Assembly (NCBI GenBank): GCA_031289415.1
Contig: JAITPN010000099.1
Span: 1 to 64,000, forward strand
DNA from: Prevotellaceae bacterium
GTDB lineage: Bacteria > Bacteroidota > Bacteroidia > Bacteroidales > UBA932
Direction of reading: 5' to 3'
DNA: 64,000 nt
Part shown: in pieces, positions 53,953 through 62,546 of the stretch
Layout of the letters: the number at the start of each line of letters is the position of its first letter
Position numbering within the stretch: the stretch's first letter is position 1
The notes under the pieces: model-generated
Told to the model about the DNA's origin: nothing
The model's database searches: none
What the model saw: the letters and a program-made list of their open reading frames with translations, nothing else
Position numbers and translations under genes: made by a program

Positions 53953-54196
53953 GGGATTCCGCGAAGGTTTGGCGGGACTCCGCGAAAGCTTGGCGGGACT
54001 CCGCGAAGGTTTGGCGGGACTCCGCGAAGGTTTGGCGGGATTCCGCGAAAGTTTGGCGGGATTCCGCGAAGGTTTGGCGGGACTCCGCGAAGGTTTGGCG
54101 GGACTCCGCGAAGGTTTGGCGGGACTCCGCGAAGGTTTGGCGGGACTCCGCGAAGGTTTGGCGGAATCCCGCGAAAGTTTGGCGGAACTCCGCCAA
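53953..54196. repeat. 21-bp tandem array, 11 copies plus a partial
   Basis: Eleven units of exactly 21 bp run from 53953 to 54183, and a 13-bp partial unit ends at 54196. Most units read GGGACTCCGCGAAGGTTTGG then C. Each contains the small inverted repeat GCGG-GACT-CCGC across unit boundaries. The last unit is altered so that TTGGCGGA (54179-54186) and TCCGCCAA (54189-54196) pair perfectly. It lies in the 596-bp gap between gdhA and asnB; the remaining part of this gap holds only the short repeat at 53891, the asnB promoter and the gdhA terminator. Confidence 0.95.
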
Positions 54197-54216
54197 TAGG
54201 AGTATATTATCAAAAA

Positions 54217-54244
54217 AAGGCGTCCCGATAAACCAGAACGCCTT
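54217..54244 (-). terminator. Rho-independent terminator after gdhA
   Basis: Stem AAGGCGT (54217-54223) / ACGCCTT (54238-54244) with a 14-nt loop that can pair further. In the minus direction it ends in a T7 run. It lies 28 bp past the gdhA stop. Confidence 0.85.
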
Positions 54245-54271
54245 CTCTTCACTTTAATATATATGTATATC

Positions 54272-55615
54272 TTACACCCAACCTTGCGCCAGCATGGCGT
54301 CTGCCACTTTGATAAAGCCTGCTATATTCGCGCCTTTCACGTAATTAACCGTACCGTTGGCTTCTTTTCCGTGTTGTACGCAGTTGTCATGAATATTTTT
54401 CATGATATCTTTCAATTTCGCATCTACTTCATCCTTTGTCCACGAGAGGCGGGCTGAGTTTTGAGCCATTTCCAAGCCCGACACCGCCACGCCGCCGGCG
54501 TTCGAGGCTTTGCCCGGCGCATACAGGATTCCGGCGGCTAAGAAAACGTCCACCGCGCCGAGGGTCGAGGGCATGTTCGCGCCTTCAGCCACGCAGACTA
54601 CGCCGTTGGCAAGCAGGGTGCGGGCGTCGTCTTCGTCCAATTCGTTTTGCGTGGCATTGGGCATGGCAACGTCGAACTTACCGAGCGCCCAAGGGCGTTG
54701 TCCCTTGAAATACTGCGCGCCGAAACGGTCGGCATATTCTTTGATTCGACCGCGCTTTTCGTTTTTCAGTTCGAGCACGTAAGCAAGTTTTTCGGTTGTA
54801 ATGCCTGCGGGGTCGTACACCGTGCCGTCAGAGTCGGAAAGCGTAACTACTTTTGCGCCTATTTCGATACATTTTTCTACGGCATATTGCGCCACGTTGC
54901 CCGAACCGGAAATGGCAACAGTCTTTCCTTTCAGCGTGTCGCCTTTGGTATTCAGCATATATTCGGCAAAATAAGTTGTGCCGTAGCCCGTAGCTTCGGG
55001 GCGAATGAGCGAACCGCCAAACTCAAGTCCTTTGCCGGTAAGCACGCCGGTAAATTCGTTGCGCAACCTCTTGTATTGCCCGAACAGATAACCGATTTCG
55101 CGCCCGCCGACGCCAATATCGCCTGCCGGTACGTCGGTGTCAGCGCCGATGTGGCGTTGCAATTCGGTCATAAAACTTTGGCAGAAGCGCATGACTTCTT
55201 TATCCGACTTCCCTTTGGGGTCAAAATCAGAACCGCCTTTTCCGCCGCCCATCGGGAGCGTGGTCAGGCTGTTTTTCAGCACCTGTTCAAATGCTAAAAA
55301 CTTAAGAATACCCAAATTTACGGAAGGGTGAAAGCGCAGCCCGCCTTTGTACGGTCCAATGGCGCTGCTCATTTGGATACGGAATCCGCGATTGATTTGG
55401 AACTCGCCTTTGTCGTCAATCCACGGAACTCGGAACATAATGACTCTTTCGGGTTCGGTCATTCTCTCCAGAATTTTTGCTTCCTTGTACTTCGGATTGG
55501 CTTCCACGAAAGGAATTAAAGACTCGGCAACTTCTTGCACGGCTTGGTGAAACTCTTTTTCACCGGGGTTTTTGTCCACAATTTTGGACATAAATTCTAC
55601 TACTTTTACGTTCAT
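54272..55615 (-). CDS. gdhA: Glutamate dehydrogenase
   Basis: 447 residues, the length of hexameric NADP-type enzymes. The substrate-binding PMGGGKGGSDFDPKGKSD holds the catalytic Lys region. TDVPAGDIGVGGREIGYLFG and the Rossmann motif AISGSGNVAQYAVEK follow. It interconverts 2-oxoglutarate plus ammonia and glutamate. The gene stands alone with a terminator, and two inverted repeats lie in its upstream region. Confidence 0.96.
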   Translation of the reverse strand: MNVKVVEFMSKIVDKNPGEKEFHQAVQEVAESLIPFVEANPKYKEAKILERMTEPERVIMFRVPWIDDKGEFQINRGFRIQMSSAIGPYKGGLRFHPSVNLGILKFLAFEQVLKNSLTTLPMGGGKGGSDFDPKGKSDKEVMRFCQSFMTELQRHIGADTDVPAGDIGVGGREIGYLFGQYKRLRNEFTGVLTGKGLEFGGSLIRPEATGYGTTYFAEYMLNTKGDTLKGKTVAISGSGNVAQYAVEKCIEIGAKVVTLSDSDGTVYDPAGITTEKLAYVLELKNEKRGRIKEYADRFGAQYFKGQRPWALGKFDVAMPNATQNELDEDDARTLLANGVVCVAEGANMPSTLGAVDVFLAAGILYAPGKASNAGGVAVSGLEMAQNSARLSWTKDEVDAKLKDIMKNIHDNCVQHGKEANGTVNYVKGANIAGFIKVADAMLAQGWV

Positions 55616-55633
55616 ACGTTTAAAATGTTAATA

Positions 55634-55657
55634 AGCGATTCGTTATGTTTAATCGCT
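55634..55657. promoter_or_regulatory. Inverted repeat in the gdhA upstream region
   Basis: AGCGATT (55634-55640) and AATCGCT (55651-55657) with a 10-nt gap, 18-42 bp before the gdhA ATG. A near -7 box (AAACTTTG on the minus strand) overlaps it at 55659-55666, so it could be an operator or a leader hairpin. The nearby perfect palindrome ACGTTTAAACGT (55731-55742) may be a second site. Confidence 0.35.
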
Positions 55658-55824
55658 GCAAAGTTTGTAATTTTTTTTTAAAGGAAAAAATTTTTTGCCA
55701 AAAAAAGTGTCATTATGGCACATTCTTTCGACGTTTAAACGTATGGACGCTTTAATTTATTGTTGTTAAAATAGAGATATAATGCTTGAAAATGAAGCAA
55801 ATAATCTTCTATTGATTCACCCCA

Positions 55825-57126
55825 TCATTCATTTCCAAGTTCGGCATGCAGGTCGTATCCGTCGGCTGCGGTAATTTTCACACGGTAAAATTTGCCAACA
55901 GTGAGATGACTACCTTTTATATATACTTCGGCGTCGGCTTCGGGCGAATCTTGTTCGGTGCGTCCCACAAAATAGCTGTCTTCCGTGCGGTCAATAATCA
56001 CGGTATGGGTTTCGCCTATCTTTTCATTGGCTTGAGCCTCCGCTATTTCAGCCTGTATGTGCATCAGTTCGTCGCGGCGGGCGTGTTTCACGGCTTCAGA
56101 CACTTCATCTTTAAAATGTTGAGCGCCGTACGTGCTTTCTTCTTCGGAATAGCAAAATACGCCAAGACGTTCGAATTGCATGTCGCGCACAAAGGCTTTC
56201 AATTCGTCAAACGCTTGTTCGTCTTCCCCCGGGTGTCCCACCATAAAAGTAGTACGAATGGCTATGCCGGGTACGTCGCGCCGCAAGCGTTCAATCAGCG
56301 CGCGGGTTTGCGCACCGTCAATGCCGCGCCGCATGTGGTGCAGCACCGCGTCGGAGATGTGCTGTAACGGAATGTCGATGTATCGGCACACTTTTGGGTT
56401 GTCGCGCAATACGGCAATGAGGTCGTCGGGAAATTGTGCGGGATAAGCGTAATGCAGTCGAATCCATTCAATGCCGTTGACGTCCGAAAGCAGGTTGAGC
56501 AGGGGGGCTATGCGGCGTTCGCCGTACAAGTCAAGTCCGTAGCAGGTAGTGTCTTGCGCTACGACAAGCAGTTCTTTTACGCCTTGCGACGCCAGACGCC
56601 GGGCTTCGTCCAGCAGTTGCGCTTCGGGTACGGACACGTGTTTTCCGCGAATAAGCGGAATGGCGCAGTAGGCACAGCGGCGGTCGCAACCTTCTGATAT
56701 TTTGAGATACGCATAATGAGGCGGCGTAGTGAGCTGCCGTTCGTTTTTCAAATCAGGCAGCCATTCGGCATGGAGGGCTGCCAGTATTTTTTCGGCTTCG
56801 TCCACGCCGAAGAAAGCGTCCACTTCGGGAATTTCGCGCTGCAACTCGTCGCGATAACGTTGTGATAAACAACCGAACACATAAATCGAACGAATGTGCT
56901 TTTGCTTTTTGGCAGCCACGAACGTCATAATGGTGTTCACGGATTCTTCTTTGGCGTCGCCGATAAAGCCGCAGGTGTTGATAAGCACAATTTTTGCCGA
57001 CAGGTCGTTACTGTCGTGTACCACACGGTATCCTGCGGCGGAAAGTTGCTTCATGATACGTTCGGAATCGACCAAATTTTTGGCGCAACCGAGCGTTACT
57101 ACATTAATTTTCGGAAGTAAAATCAT
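55825..57126 (-). CDS. rimO: Ribosomal protein S12 methylthiotransferase
   Basis: 433 residues. The N-terminal MTTase domain begins VVTLGCAKNLVDSE. The radical-SAM cluster motif CDRRCAYCAIPLIRG is near residue 147. YPAQFPDDLIAVL and a C-terminal TRAM domain complete it. The LGCAKNxVDSE start and the residues around the cluster favour RimO over MiaB. It adds a methylthio group to an aspartate of S12. Its start overlaps the end of birA by 23 nt. Confidence 0.95.
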   Translation of the reverse strand: MILLPKINVVTLGCAKNLVDSERIMKQLSAAGYRVVHDSNDLSAKIVLINTCGFIGDAKEESVNTIMTFVAAKKQKHIRSIYVFGCLSQRYRDELQREIPEVDAFFGVDEAEKILAALHAEWLPDLKNERQLTTPPHYAYLKISEGCDRRCAYCAIPLIRGKHVSVPEAQLLDEARRLASQGVKELLVVAQDTTCYGLDLYGERRIAPLLNLLSDVNGIEWIRLHYAYPAQFPDDLIAVLRDNPKVCRYIDIPLQHISDAVLHHMRRGIDGAQTRALIERLRRDVPGIAIRTTFMVGHPGEDEQAFDELKAFVRDMQFERLGVFCYSEEESTYGAQHFKDEVSEAVKHARRDELMHIQAEIAEAQANEKIGETHTVIIDRTEDSYFVGRTEQDSPEADAEVYIKGSHLTVGKFYRVKITAADGYDLHAELGNE

Positions 57127-57838
57127 GGGGTAAAAAAACTATACTTTTTTGTAAAAAGGCTTCTGTTGTGCCGTTTTCGTGTTGCAGCACCAGTTCGCCC
57201 GTGGGCTTCACGTCCGTAATTTGCGCACGAAAACGCCGTGTTTCCGCCTCATACCAAGACCATTGCCGGTAGAGATACAGCGCATTGAGATAGTCGGTAT
57301 GCAAAGTAGCGTAATGACCGTCGTAGCGTTTGAAAATGTATGTAAGCAACTCGTCCAGCACGGTGTTCAGGGTATATTCGCGACCGGCTTCCAAAGCCAT
57401 AGACGTGGCTAACGGCGCATGGTGAAATTGCATTTGGTTTACATTCAATCCAATGCCGGCAATCGTAGAATTTATATATTCGCCATAGATGTGATGCTCA
57501 ATCAGTATGCCTGCTATTTTCCGGTGCGATACATAAACGTCGTTCGTCCATTTGATAAGAGCCGGTAAGTCGAGCGCACGCAAATAGTCGCAAATTCCCA
57601 ATGCAACTATTTGCGAAATAAGAAATTGCGATTCAGCCCTAAACGAAGCAGGGCGGAGTAAAACGGAAAACAGCAAATTTTTACCGTTTTCGCTTTCCCA
57701 GCGGTTTTCTTGCTGCCCGCGTCCGGCTTGTTGAAAGCTTGTTACCCAAACTGCTCCGTGCGGTGCAGCGTCCAAATGTCGGGCGGCTTCATTGTTTGTA
57801 GAATCGACTTCTTTCAAAAAAAAAGTTTTATTTCGCAT
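57104..57838 (-). CDS. birA: Biotin--[acetyl-CoA-carboxylase] ligase
   Basis: 244 residues, without the N-terminal DNA-binding domain, so a pure ligase and not a repressor. KEVDSTNNEAARHL opens the catalytic domain. The biotinyl-AMP loop is QQAGRGQQENRWESENGKNL and the lysine motif is LIKWTNDVYV. The loop differs from the E. coli GRGRRG at several places (GRGQQE). The ATG at 57838 fits the family start; the longer frame crosses both promoters. It overlaps rimO and is probably co-transcribed with it. Confidence 0.93.
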   Translation of the reverse strand: MRNKTFFLKEVDSTNNEAARHLDAAPHGAVWVTSFQQAGRGQQENRWESENGKNLLFSVLLRPASFRAESQFLISQIVALGICDYLRALDLPALIKWTNDVYVSHRKIAGILIEHHIYGEYINSTIAGIGLNVNQMQFHHAPLATSMALEAGREYTLNTVLDELLTYIFKRYDGHYATLHTDYLNALYLYRQWSWYEAETRRFRAQITDVKPTGELVLQHENGTTEAFLQKSIVFLPHDFTSEN

Positions 57839-57846
57839 TTTTTTAT

Positions 57847-57854
57847 TACTTTTG
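57847..57854 (+). promoter_or_regulatory. -7 promoter box for ftsH
   Basis: Plus-strand TACTTTTG, perfect. Start site predicted near 57860, about 40 nt before the ftsH ATG. It forms a 9-bp inverted repeat (TACTTTTGC/GCAAAAGTA) with the birA box. Confidence 0.55.
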
Positions 57855-57880
57855 CCTGTTTTTATAAATAAATTATTCCG

Positions 57881-57888
57881 CAAAAGTA
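57881..57888 (-). promoter_or_regulatory. -7 promoter box for birA-rimO
   Basis: Minus-strand TACTTTTG, perfect, about 43 bp before the birA ATG. It points back through the ftsH promoter, so the two promoters face each other. Confidence 0.55.
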
Positions 57889-57898
57889 GCAAAAAAAT

Positions 57899-59878
57899 AT
57901 GAGTGAATCAGTACCAACCCCTCCGACAAATCAAAAAAATGCCTCAAAAAAAGGCAATACCCCCCTGCCGGGAAGCAAGAAACCGCGCTTTAATTCTATG
58001 TTAATGTACCTCCTTATCGGCGGTATGTTTATCTATCTATTTATGTTTTATAACGCTAACAACCCTATACAGGTGCAATGGCTTGATGTGAAAGAAAACA
58101 TGATGCCGGCAGGCGATATTGAAAAAATAACACTCATCACCAACCTGAACCGTGTAGAAGTATATGTGCGGCAGGACAGTTTGTATAAATATAAAAAGTA
58201 TTTCGGCTTCAGGGAAGACCTTCCGACTAAAAGTCCTCAGTTTTACTTTGTGATTCCTTCGTCTTTCGACGCAGATACCAAATTTGAAAACGTGCGGCAG
58301 CAACTCGATGGCAGTAAAAAATTCAATATCGAAACGGATGAACGGCGCGACTATTTCGGGCGCATTTTGGAGTGGATGGCTCTGCCTGCGATACTTCTTA
58401 TAGTATGGCTGTTCATGATGCGCCGAATGTCCGGCGGCGGCATGGCGGGCGGTGGAGGCGGCGTATTCAACGTCGGGCGTTCAAAAGCGCAACTGTTTGA
58501 CAAAGACCATAAAAATAAAGTAACATTTCAGGATGTTGCCGGATTGGAAGAAGCCAAAGTAGAAGTAATGGAAATTGTGGATTTTTTGAAAAATCCGAAA
58601 AAATATACCGAACTCGGCGGAAAAATACCCAAAGGCGCATTGCTTGTAGGTCCTCCGGGAACAGGGAAAACGTTGCTGGCAAAGGCTGTAGCAGGCGAAG
58701 CCGATGTTCCGTTCTTTTCACTGTCGGGGTCAGACTTTGTGGAGATGTTTGTGGGCGTGGGCGCATCGCGGGTTCGCGATTTATTCCGTCAGGCAAAGGA
58801 AAAAGCGCCGTGCATTGTGTTTATTGACGAAATTGACGCCGTAGGACGTGCGCGCAGTAAAAATGCGGGATATACGTCAAACGACGAACGTGAGAATACG
58901 CTGAACCAACTTCTTACGGAAATGGACGGGTTCGGCTCAAACAGCGGGGTGATTATCCTTGCGGCAACCAACCGCGCCGACATTCTTGACAAAGCATTGA
59001 TGCGCGCCGGACGTTTCGACCGCCAGATTCACGTCGATTTGCCGGAACTAAAAGAACGTCTTGCCATTTTCAAAGTCCACCTGCGCGGATTGAAAATAGT
59101 GGAAGGTTTCGATTTTGAATTTATGGCGAAACAAACCCCCGGATTTTCGGGCGCGGACATTGCCAACGTATGTAACGAAGCGGCGTTGATAGCCGCCCGT
59201 AAAAATAAAAGCGTTATCGAACGGCAAGATTTTCTTGACGCCATTGACCGCATCGTAGGCGGACTGGAGCGTAAAAGTAAAATTATAACAAAAGAAGAAA
59301 AACGCACGATTGCTTACCACGAAGCGGGTCATGCTACGGTGAGCTGGCTACTTGAGCATGCCAACCCGCTGTTGAAAGTAACCATTATTCCCCGCGGACG
59401 GGCATTGGGCGCAGCTTGGTATCTGCCCGAAGAACGGCAAATCACTACTACCGAACAGTTGCTTGATGAACTTGCGGCAACCCTCGGCGGGCGCGCTGCC
59501 GAAGAGCTGGTATTCGGTCGGATTTCGACAGGCGCGATGAACGACCTCGAAAAAATCACGAAACAAGCTTACGCCATGGTGTCGTATTTCGGAATGAGCG
59601 ACAAAATAGGCAACCTCAGTTACTATGATTCGTCGGGACAAAATGAATTCGGCTTCAACCGTCCTTACAGCGAAAAGACAGCCGAGCTGCTCGATGTGGA
59701 AGTAAAACGAATTATTGACGCTTCGTATGATAAAGCGAAAGAAGTACTCATCCAATACAAAGCACAGTTTACGCAACTTGCAGAGCTGCTGCTCGAGCGC
59801 GAAGTGATTTTTGCCGAAGACCTTGAAAACATTTTCGGAAAACGTAAAAAAACAAGTCGGGAATTAGAGTTGCTATGA
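57899..59878 (+). CDS. ftsH: ATP-dependent zinc metalloprotease FtsH
   Basis: 659 residues. Two membrane helices (around residues 36-51 and 160-176) flank a periplasmic domain. The AAA+ module has [23 protein letters not shown] and the second region of homology ending MRAGRFDRQ. The protease site is [11 protein letters not shown] near residue 476, with the third zinc ligand in MNDLEKIT. It degrades membrane and regulatory proteins. The stop overlaps cdsA by 4 nt. Confidence 0.98.
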   Translation: MSESVPTPPTNQKNASKKGNTPLPGSKKPRFNSMLMYLLIGGMFIYLFMFYNANNPIQVQWLDVKENMMPAGDIEKITLITNLNRVEVYVRQDSLYKYKKYFGFREDLPTKSPQFYFVIPSSFDADTKFENVRQQLDGSKKFNIETDERRDYFGRILEWMALPAILLIVWLFMMRRMSGGGMAGGGGGVFNVGRSKAQLFDKDHKNKVTFQDVAGLEEAKVEVMEIVDFLKNPKKYTELGGKIPKGALLVGPPGTGKTLLAKAVAGEADVPFFSLSGSDFVEMFVGVGASRVRDLFRQAKEKAPCIVFIDEIDAVGRARSKNAGYTSNDERENTLNQLLTEMDGFGSNSGVIILAATNRADILDKALMRAGRFDRQIHVDLPELKERLAIFKVHLRGLKIVEGFDFEFMAKQTPGFSGADIANVCNEAALIAARKNKSVIERQDFLDAIDRIVGGLERKSKIITKEEKRTIAYHEAGHATVSWLLEHANPLLKVTIIPRGRALGAAWYLPEERQITTTEQLLDELAATLGGRAAEELVFGRISTGAMNDLEKITKQAYAMVSYFGMSDKIGNLSYYDSSGQNEFGFNRPYSEKTAELLDVEVKRIIDASYDKAKEVLIQYKAQFTQLAELLLEREVIFAEDLENIFGKRKKTSRELELL

Positions 59879-60684
59879 TAAAGAACATGTGTATAAGAGG
59901 GGCGAGCGGCGTAATTTTTATTCTGCTTATGGTAGCAGGAATTTTGCTGCATCCATACGCTTTTCTTTGCTTGCAGGCGCTTATTGCAAGCATTATGCTG
60001 CTCGAATTTTACAAACTCTTGTGGGGCGTTAATCACAAAGGGCAGCAAATCATCGGGCTTTGCACAGCCTTCCTATTGCTATTAGCCGCTTCGGGCATGC
60101 TAAATTACTTGTGCGCCGTCATTCCGTTGATACTTATGTTCGTGTGGCAGCTTTACCGAAAAGACCAACAACCGTTCCTCATTATTGCACAAAACAGCCT
60201 TGCTGTGCTGTACATTGCCTTGCCGGTGGTGCTGCTCAGCTATTTTGTATATGACGCCGCGCACCATTTTAACGGAAAAATCCTGTTGGCTTGCTTCATT
60301 ATTCTTTGGATGAGCGACGTCGGCGCTTACTTTTTCGGCATCGTGTTCGGACGGCAGGGGAAGCACAAACTGTTTCCGTCCGTCTCGCCCCGTAAATCAT
60401 GGGAAGGATTTATCGGCGGATTCTGCATGGCGCTGGCTGCCGGTTATATACTGTCTTATTACTGGCTACCGTTTGCGGTGGCGCATTGCCTTGTGATTGC
60501 CGCGCTCATCAGCGTGTTCGGCGTATGGGGCGATTTGTGCGAATCGCTCTTGAAACGCAGTCTCGGCGTAAAAGATTCGGGACACATCATGCCCGGACAC
60601 GGCGGCATGCTCGACCGCTTCGATGCGGCGTTGTTCGCCATGCCTGCCGCTCTATTATACATGAAACTAATGACATTACTATGA
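59875..60684 (+). CDS. cdsA: Phosphatidate cytidylyltransferase
   Basis: 269 residues with about eight membrane helices. The C-terminal signature KDSGHIMPGHGGMLDRFDA is the CDP-diglyceride synthetase motif. WMSDVGAYFFGIVFGRQGKH and SPRKSWEGFIGG precede it. It makes CDP-diacylglycerol for phospholipid synthesis. It is translationally coupled both to ftsH and to psd (4-nt overlaps). Confidence 0.97.
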   Translation: MIKNMCIRGASGVIFILLMVAGILLHPYAFLCLQALIASIMLLEFYKLLWGVNHKGQQIIGLCTAFLLLLAASGMLNYLCAVIPLILMFVWQLYRKDQQPFLIIAQNSLAVLYIALPVVLLSYFVYDAAHHFNGKILLACFIILWMSDVGAYFFGIVFGRQGKHKLFPSVSPRKSWEGFIGGFCMALAAGYILSYYWLPFAVAHCLVIAALISVFGVWGDLCESLLKRSLGVKDSGHIMPGHGGMLDRFDAALFAMPAALLYMKLMTLL

Positions 60685-61337
60685 TAAAAACACATCGTGA
60701 AGGACGTTTAATACTGAGTATTCTCTCTATCATCATTCTGCTTATTATGGCAATACTGCGCTGGTGGGTAGCTATTCCGTGGCTGCTGTGGGCAGGCGGC
60801 GGCGCACTGCTTATTTTCTATTTCGTCGTCAGGTCTTTCTTCAGAGTGCCTTTCCGCACGCCGGTAACCGCCGACAATGCCGTTATTTCACCGGCTGACG
60901 GTACGATTGTTATTGTAAAAGAAGTAGAAGAACACGAATATCTGCATAAAAAATGCAGGCAAGTATCGGTATTTATGTCGGTAACGAACGTACACATCAA
61001 CTGGTTTCCGGTGAGCGGAACGGTAGAATATTTCCGCCACCACCACGGCGAATATCTCGTAGCATGGCATCCGAAATCGTCGGAAAAAAACGAACGGACG
61101 ACGATTGTCGTAAACCACGACGGCACGAAAATACTATTCCGCCAAATTGCAGGATACGTTGCCCGCCGTATTGTATGCTACGCCCAATCGGGGCTGCAGG
61201 CGCAACAAGGCGAAGAAGTCGGGTTTATCAAATTCGGCTCGCGGGTTGACCTGTTCCTCCCGCTCGACGCCAAAATCCACGTAAAGGAAGGCGACAAAGT
61301 AAAAGGTACGCAAACGCTGATTGCCGAACTCCCGTAA
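60681..61337 (+). CDS. psd: Phosphatidylserine decarboxylase
   Basis: 218 residues, the short class. Two membrane helices at the N-terminus are followed by VISPADGTIVIVKEVEE, VFMSVTNVHINWFPVSG and the self-cleavage site GFIKFGSRVDLFLP, where the Gly-Ser bond gives the pyruvoyl cofactor. It makes phosphatidylethanolamine. The start is the ATG overlapping the cdsA stop (ATGA); the frame is open further upstream only as a cdsA shadow. Confidence 0.95.
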   Translation: MIKTHREGRLILSILSIIILLIMAILRWWVAIPWLLWAGGGALLIFYFVVRSFFRVPFRTPVTADNAVISPADGTIVIVKEVEEHEYLHKKCRQVSVFMSVTNVHINWFPVSGTVEYFRHHHGEYLVAWHPKSSEKNERTTIVVNHDGTKILFRQIAGYVARRIVCYAQSGLQAQQGEEVGFIKFGSRVDLFLPLDAKIHVKEGDKVKGTQTLIAELP

Positions 61338-61340
61338 GCC

Positions 61341-62447
61341 ATGAATCAATTAGCCCGATATATCATCATGTTTGCCGGCGTAGCGATTATCTGCTTTCTG
61401 GCATGGTATTTCAGTCATATTTTGATTTACATTCTCATTTCCGCCGTGCTGTCGATTATCGGAAACCCGCTGGTAAGGCGTCTCGACAAAATACGCATCT
61501 ACAAATGGAAAATTCCGCGCGTACTGTCGGCAGCCCTTACGCTGCTTGTATTCTGGGCGGTGGTATTGCTGTTTATTTTTGTAATATCGCCATTAATCAC
61601 CAGCCTCGTAAGCCAGCTTTCCGCCATCAATGCCGACGACATCATCGCCAACGTAGGATACGTGTTGAACGACGTCCAAGCGTGGATCATCAAAACCATT
61701 CCCGGCGTCAGCCCCGACTTTTCGCTGGAGCGCACGTTTACCGCCGGACTGTCGAAAATCCTTGACGAATCGACGCTCGTCAACCTCTTCGGCTCGGTAA
61801 CCAACCTGCTTGTCAGCATCGGCGTAGGCATGTTCGTCGTATCGTTCACGACGTTCTTTTTCCTGAAAGAAGACCATCTGTTCTCGTCGGGCGTGATGAT
61901 GCTCTTTCCCCGAAAATACGAAGAGAACGCCCGTCATGCCCTGCAGTCGATTTCAAAACTGCTGGGACGGTATTTTATCGGCATATTCATACAAGTGTGT
62001 TGCGTGATGACGCTCCTCACCGCCGGGCTTACGTTCATCGCGGGCTTGCCGTTTTCCACAGCCCTCGTACTCGGCTTCACGGGCGGCATCCTGAACGTCA
62101 TACCCTACGTAGGTCCGCTCGTCAGTCTGGCATTGGGATGCAGCATCGGCTATGCCGTCATGTACGTCAGCGGCGCAGAAGTTCACGTCGTGATGCAGGT
62201 TTTGAGAATGGCGCTCGTTTACATCGGCACAAACCTCATTGACTCTTCGTTTTTCCAACCTTTTATCTACTCAAACAGCATCAAAGCGCATCCGCTCGAA
62301 ATCTTTCTGGTGATTATCATCGTAGGCAGCATCGCCGGCATCTTCGGAATGATTATCGCCATCCCCGCCTACACGGTACTGCGCGTGTTTGCCAAAGAAT
62401 TTTTCAACCACTTCAGGGTCGTACAGGAATTGACTAAAAAAATGTAA
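61341..62447 (+). CDS. AI-2E family membrane permease
   Basis: 368 residues with about eight helices, starting 3 bp after psd. GFTGGILNVIPYVGPLVSLA and the C-terminal GSIAGIFGMIIAIPAYTVLRVF match the AI-2E (YdgG/TqsA/PerM-like) family. Members export signals, ions or other small molecules; the substrate here is unknown. It is the last gene of the ftsH-cdsA-psd run. Its last ~60 bp occur again, degraded, 1.3 kb downstream. Confidence 0.92.
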   Translation: MNQLARYIIMFAGVAIICFLAWYFSHILIYILISAVLSIIGNPLVRRLDKIRIYKWKIPRVLSAALTLLVFWAVVLLFIFVISPLITSLVSQLSAINADDIIANVGYVLNDVQAWIIKTIPGVSPDFSLERTFTAGLSKILDESTLVNLFGSVTNLLVSIGVGMFVVSFTTFFFLKEDHLFSSGVMMLFPRKYEENARHALQSISKLLGRYFIGIFIQVCCVMTLLTAGLTFIAGLPFSTALVLGFTGGILNVIPYVGPLVSLALGCSIGYAVMYVSGAEVHVVMQVLRMALVYIGTNLIDSSFFQPFIYSNSIKAHPLEIFLVIIIVGSIAGIFGMIIAIPAYTVLRVFAKEFFNHFRVVQELTKKM

Positions 62448-62546
62448 CCTACACATAATTATGAAACGAGATGCGCAATCCATTGAATAAAATAAAAAAA
62501 ACAGGGCAAACTGCTCAACAAATAAATAATTAAAACATATAAGGAT

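Noticed and set aside
44292..54196. CRISPR array
   Set aside because: The tandem units are directly adjacent with no variable spacers, and no cas gene is present.
53823..54257. Repeat-encoded frames on both strands (53823-54257 plus and others)
   Set aside because: Again a product of the 21-bp array plus the CGTCATTCCG repeat; no promoter, no non-repetitive domain, several frames equally open.
60399..60680. N-terminal extension of psd by 94 codons
   Set aside because: This part lies inside cdsA in another frame; the ATG overlapping the cdsA stop starts a normal-length protein.
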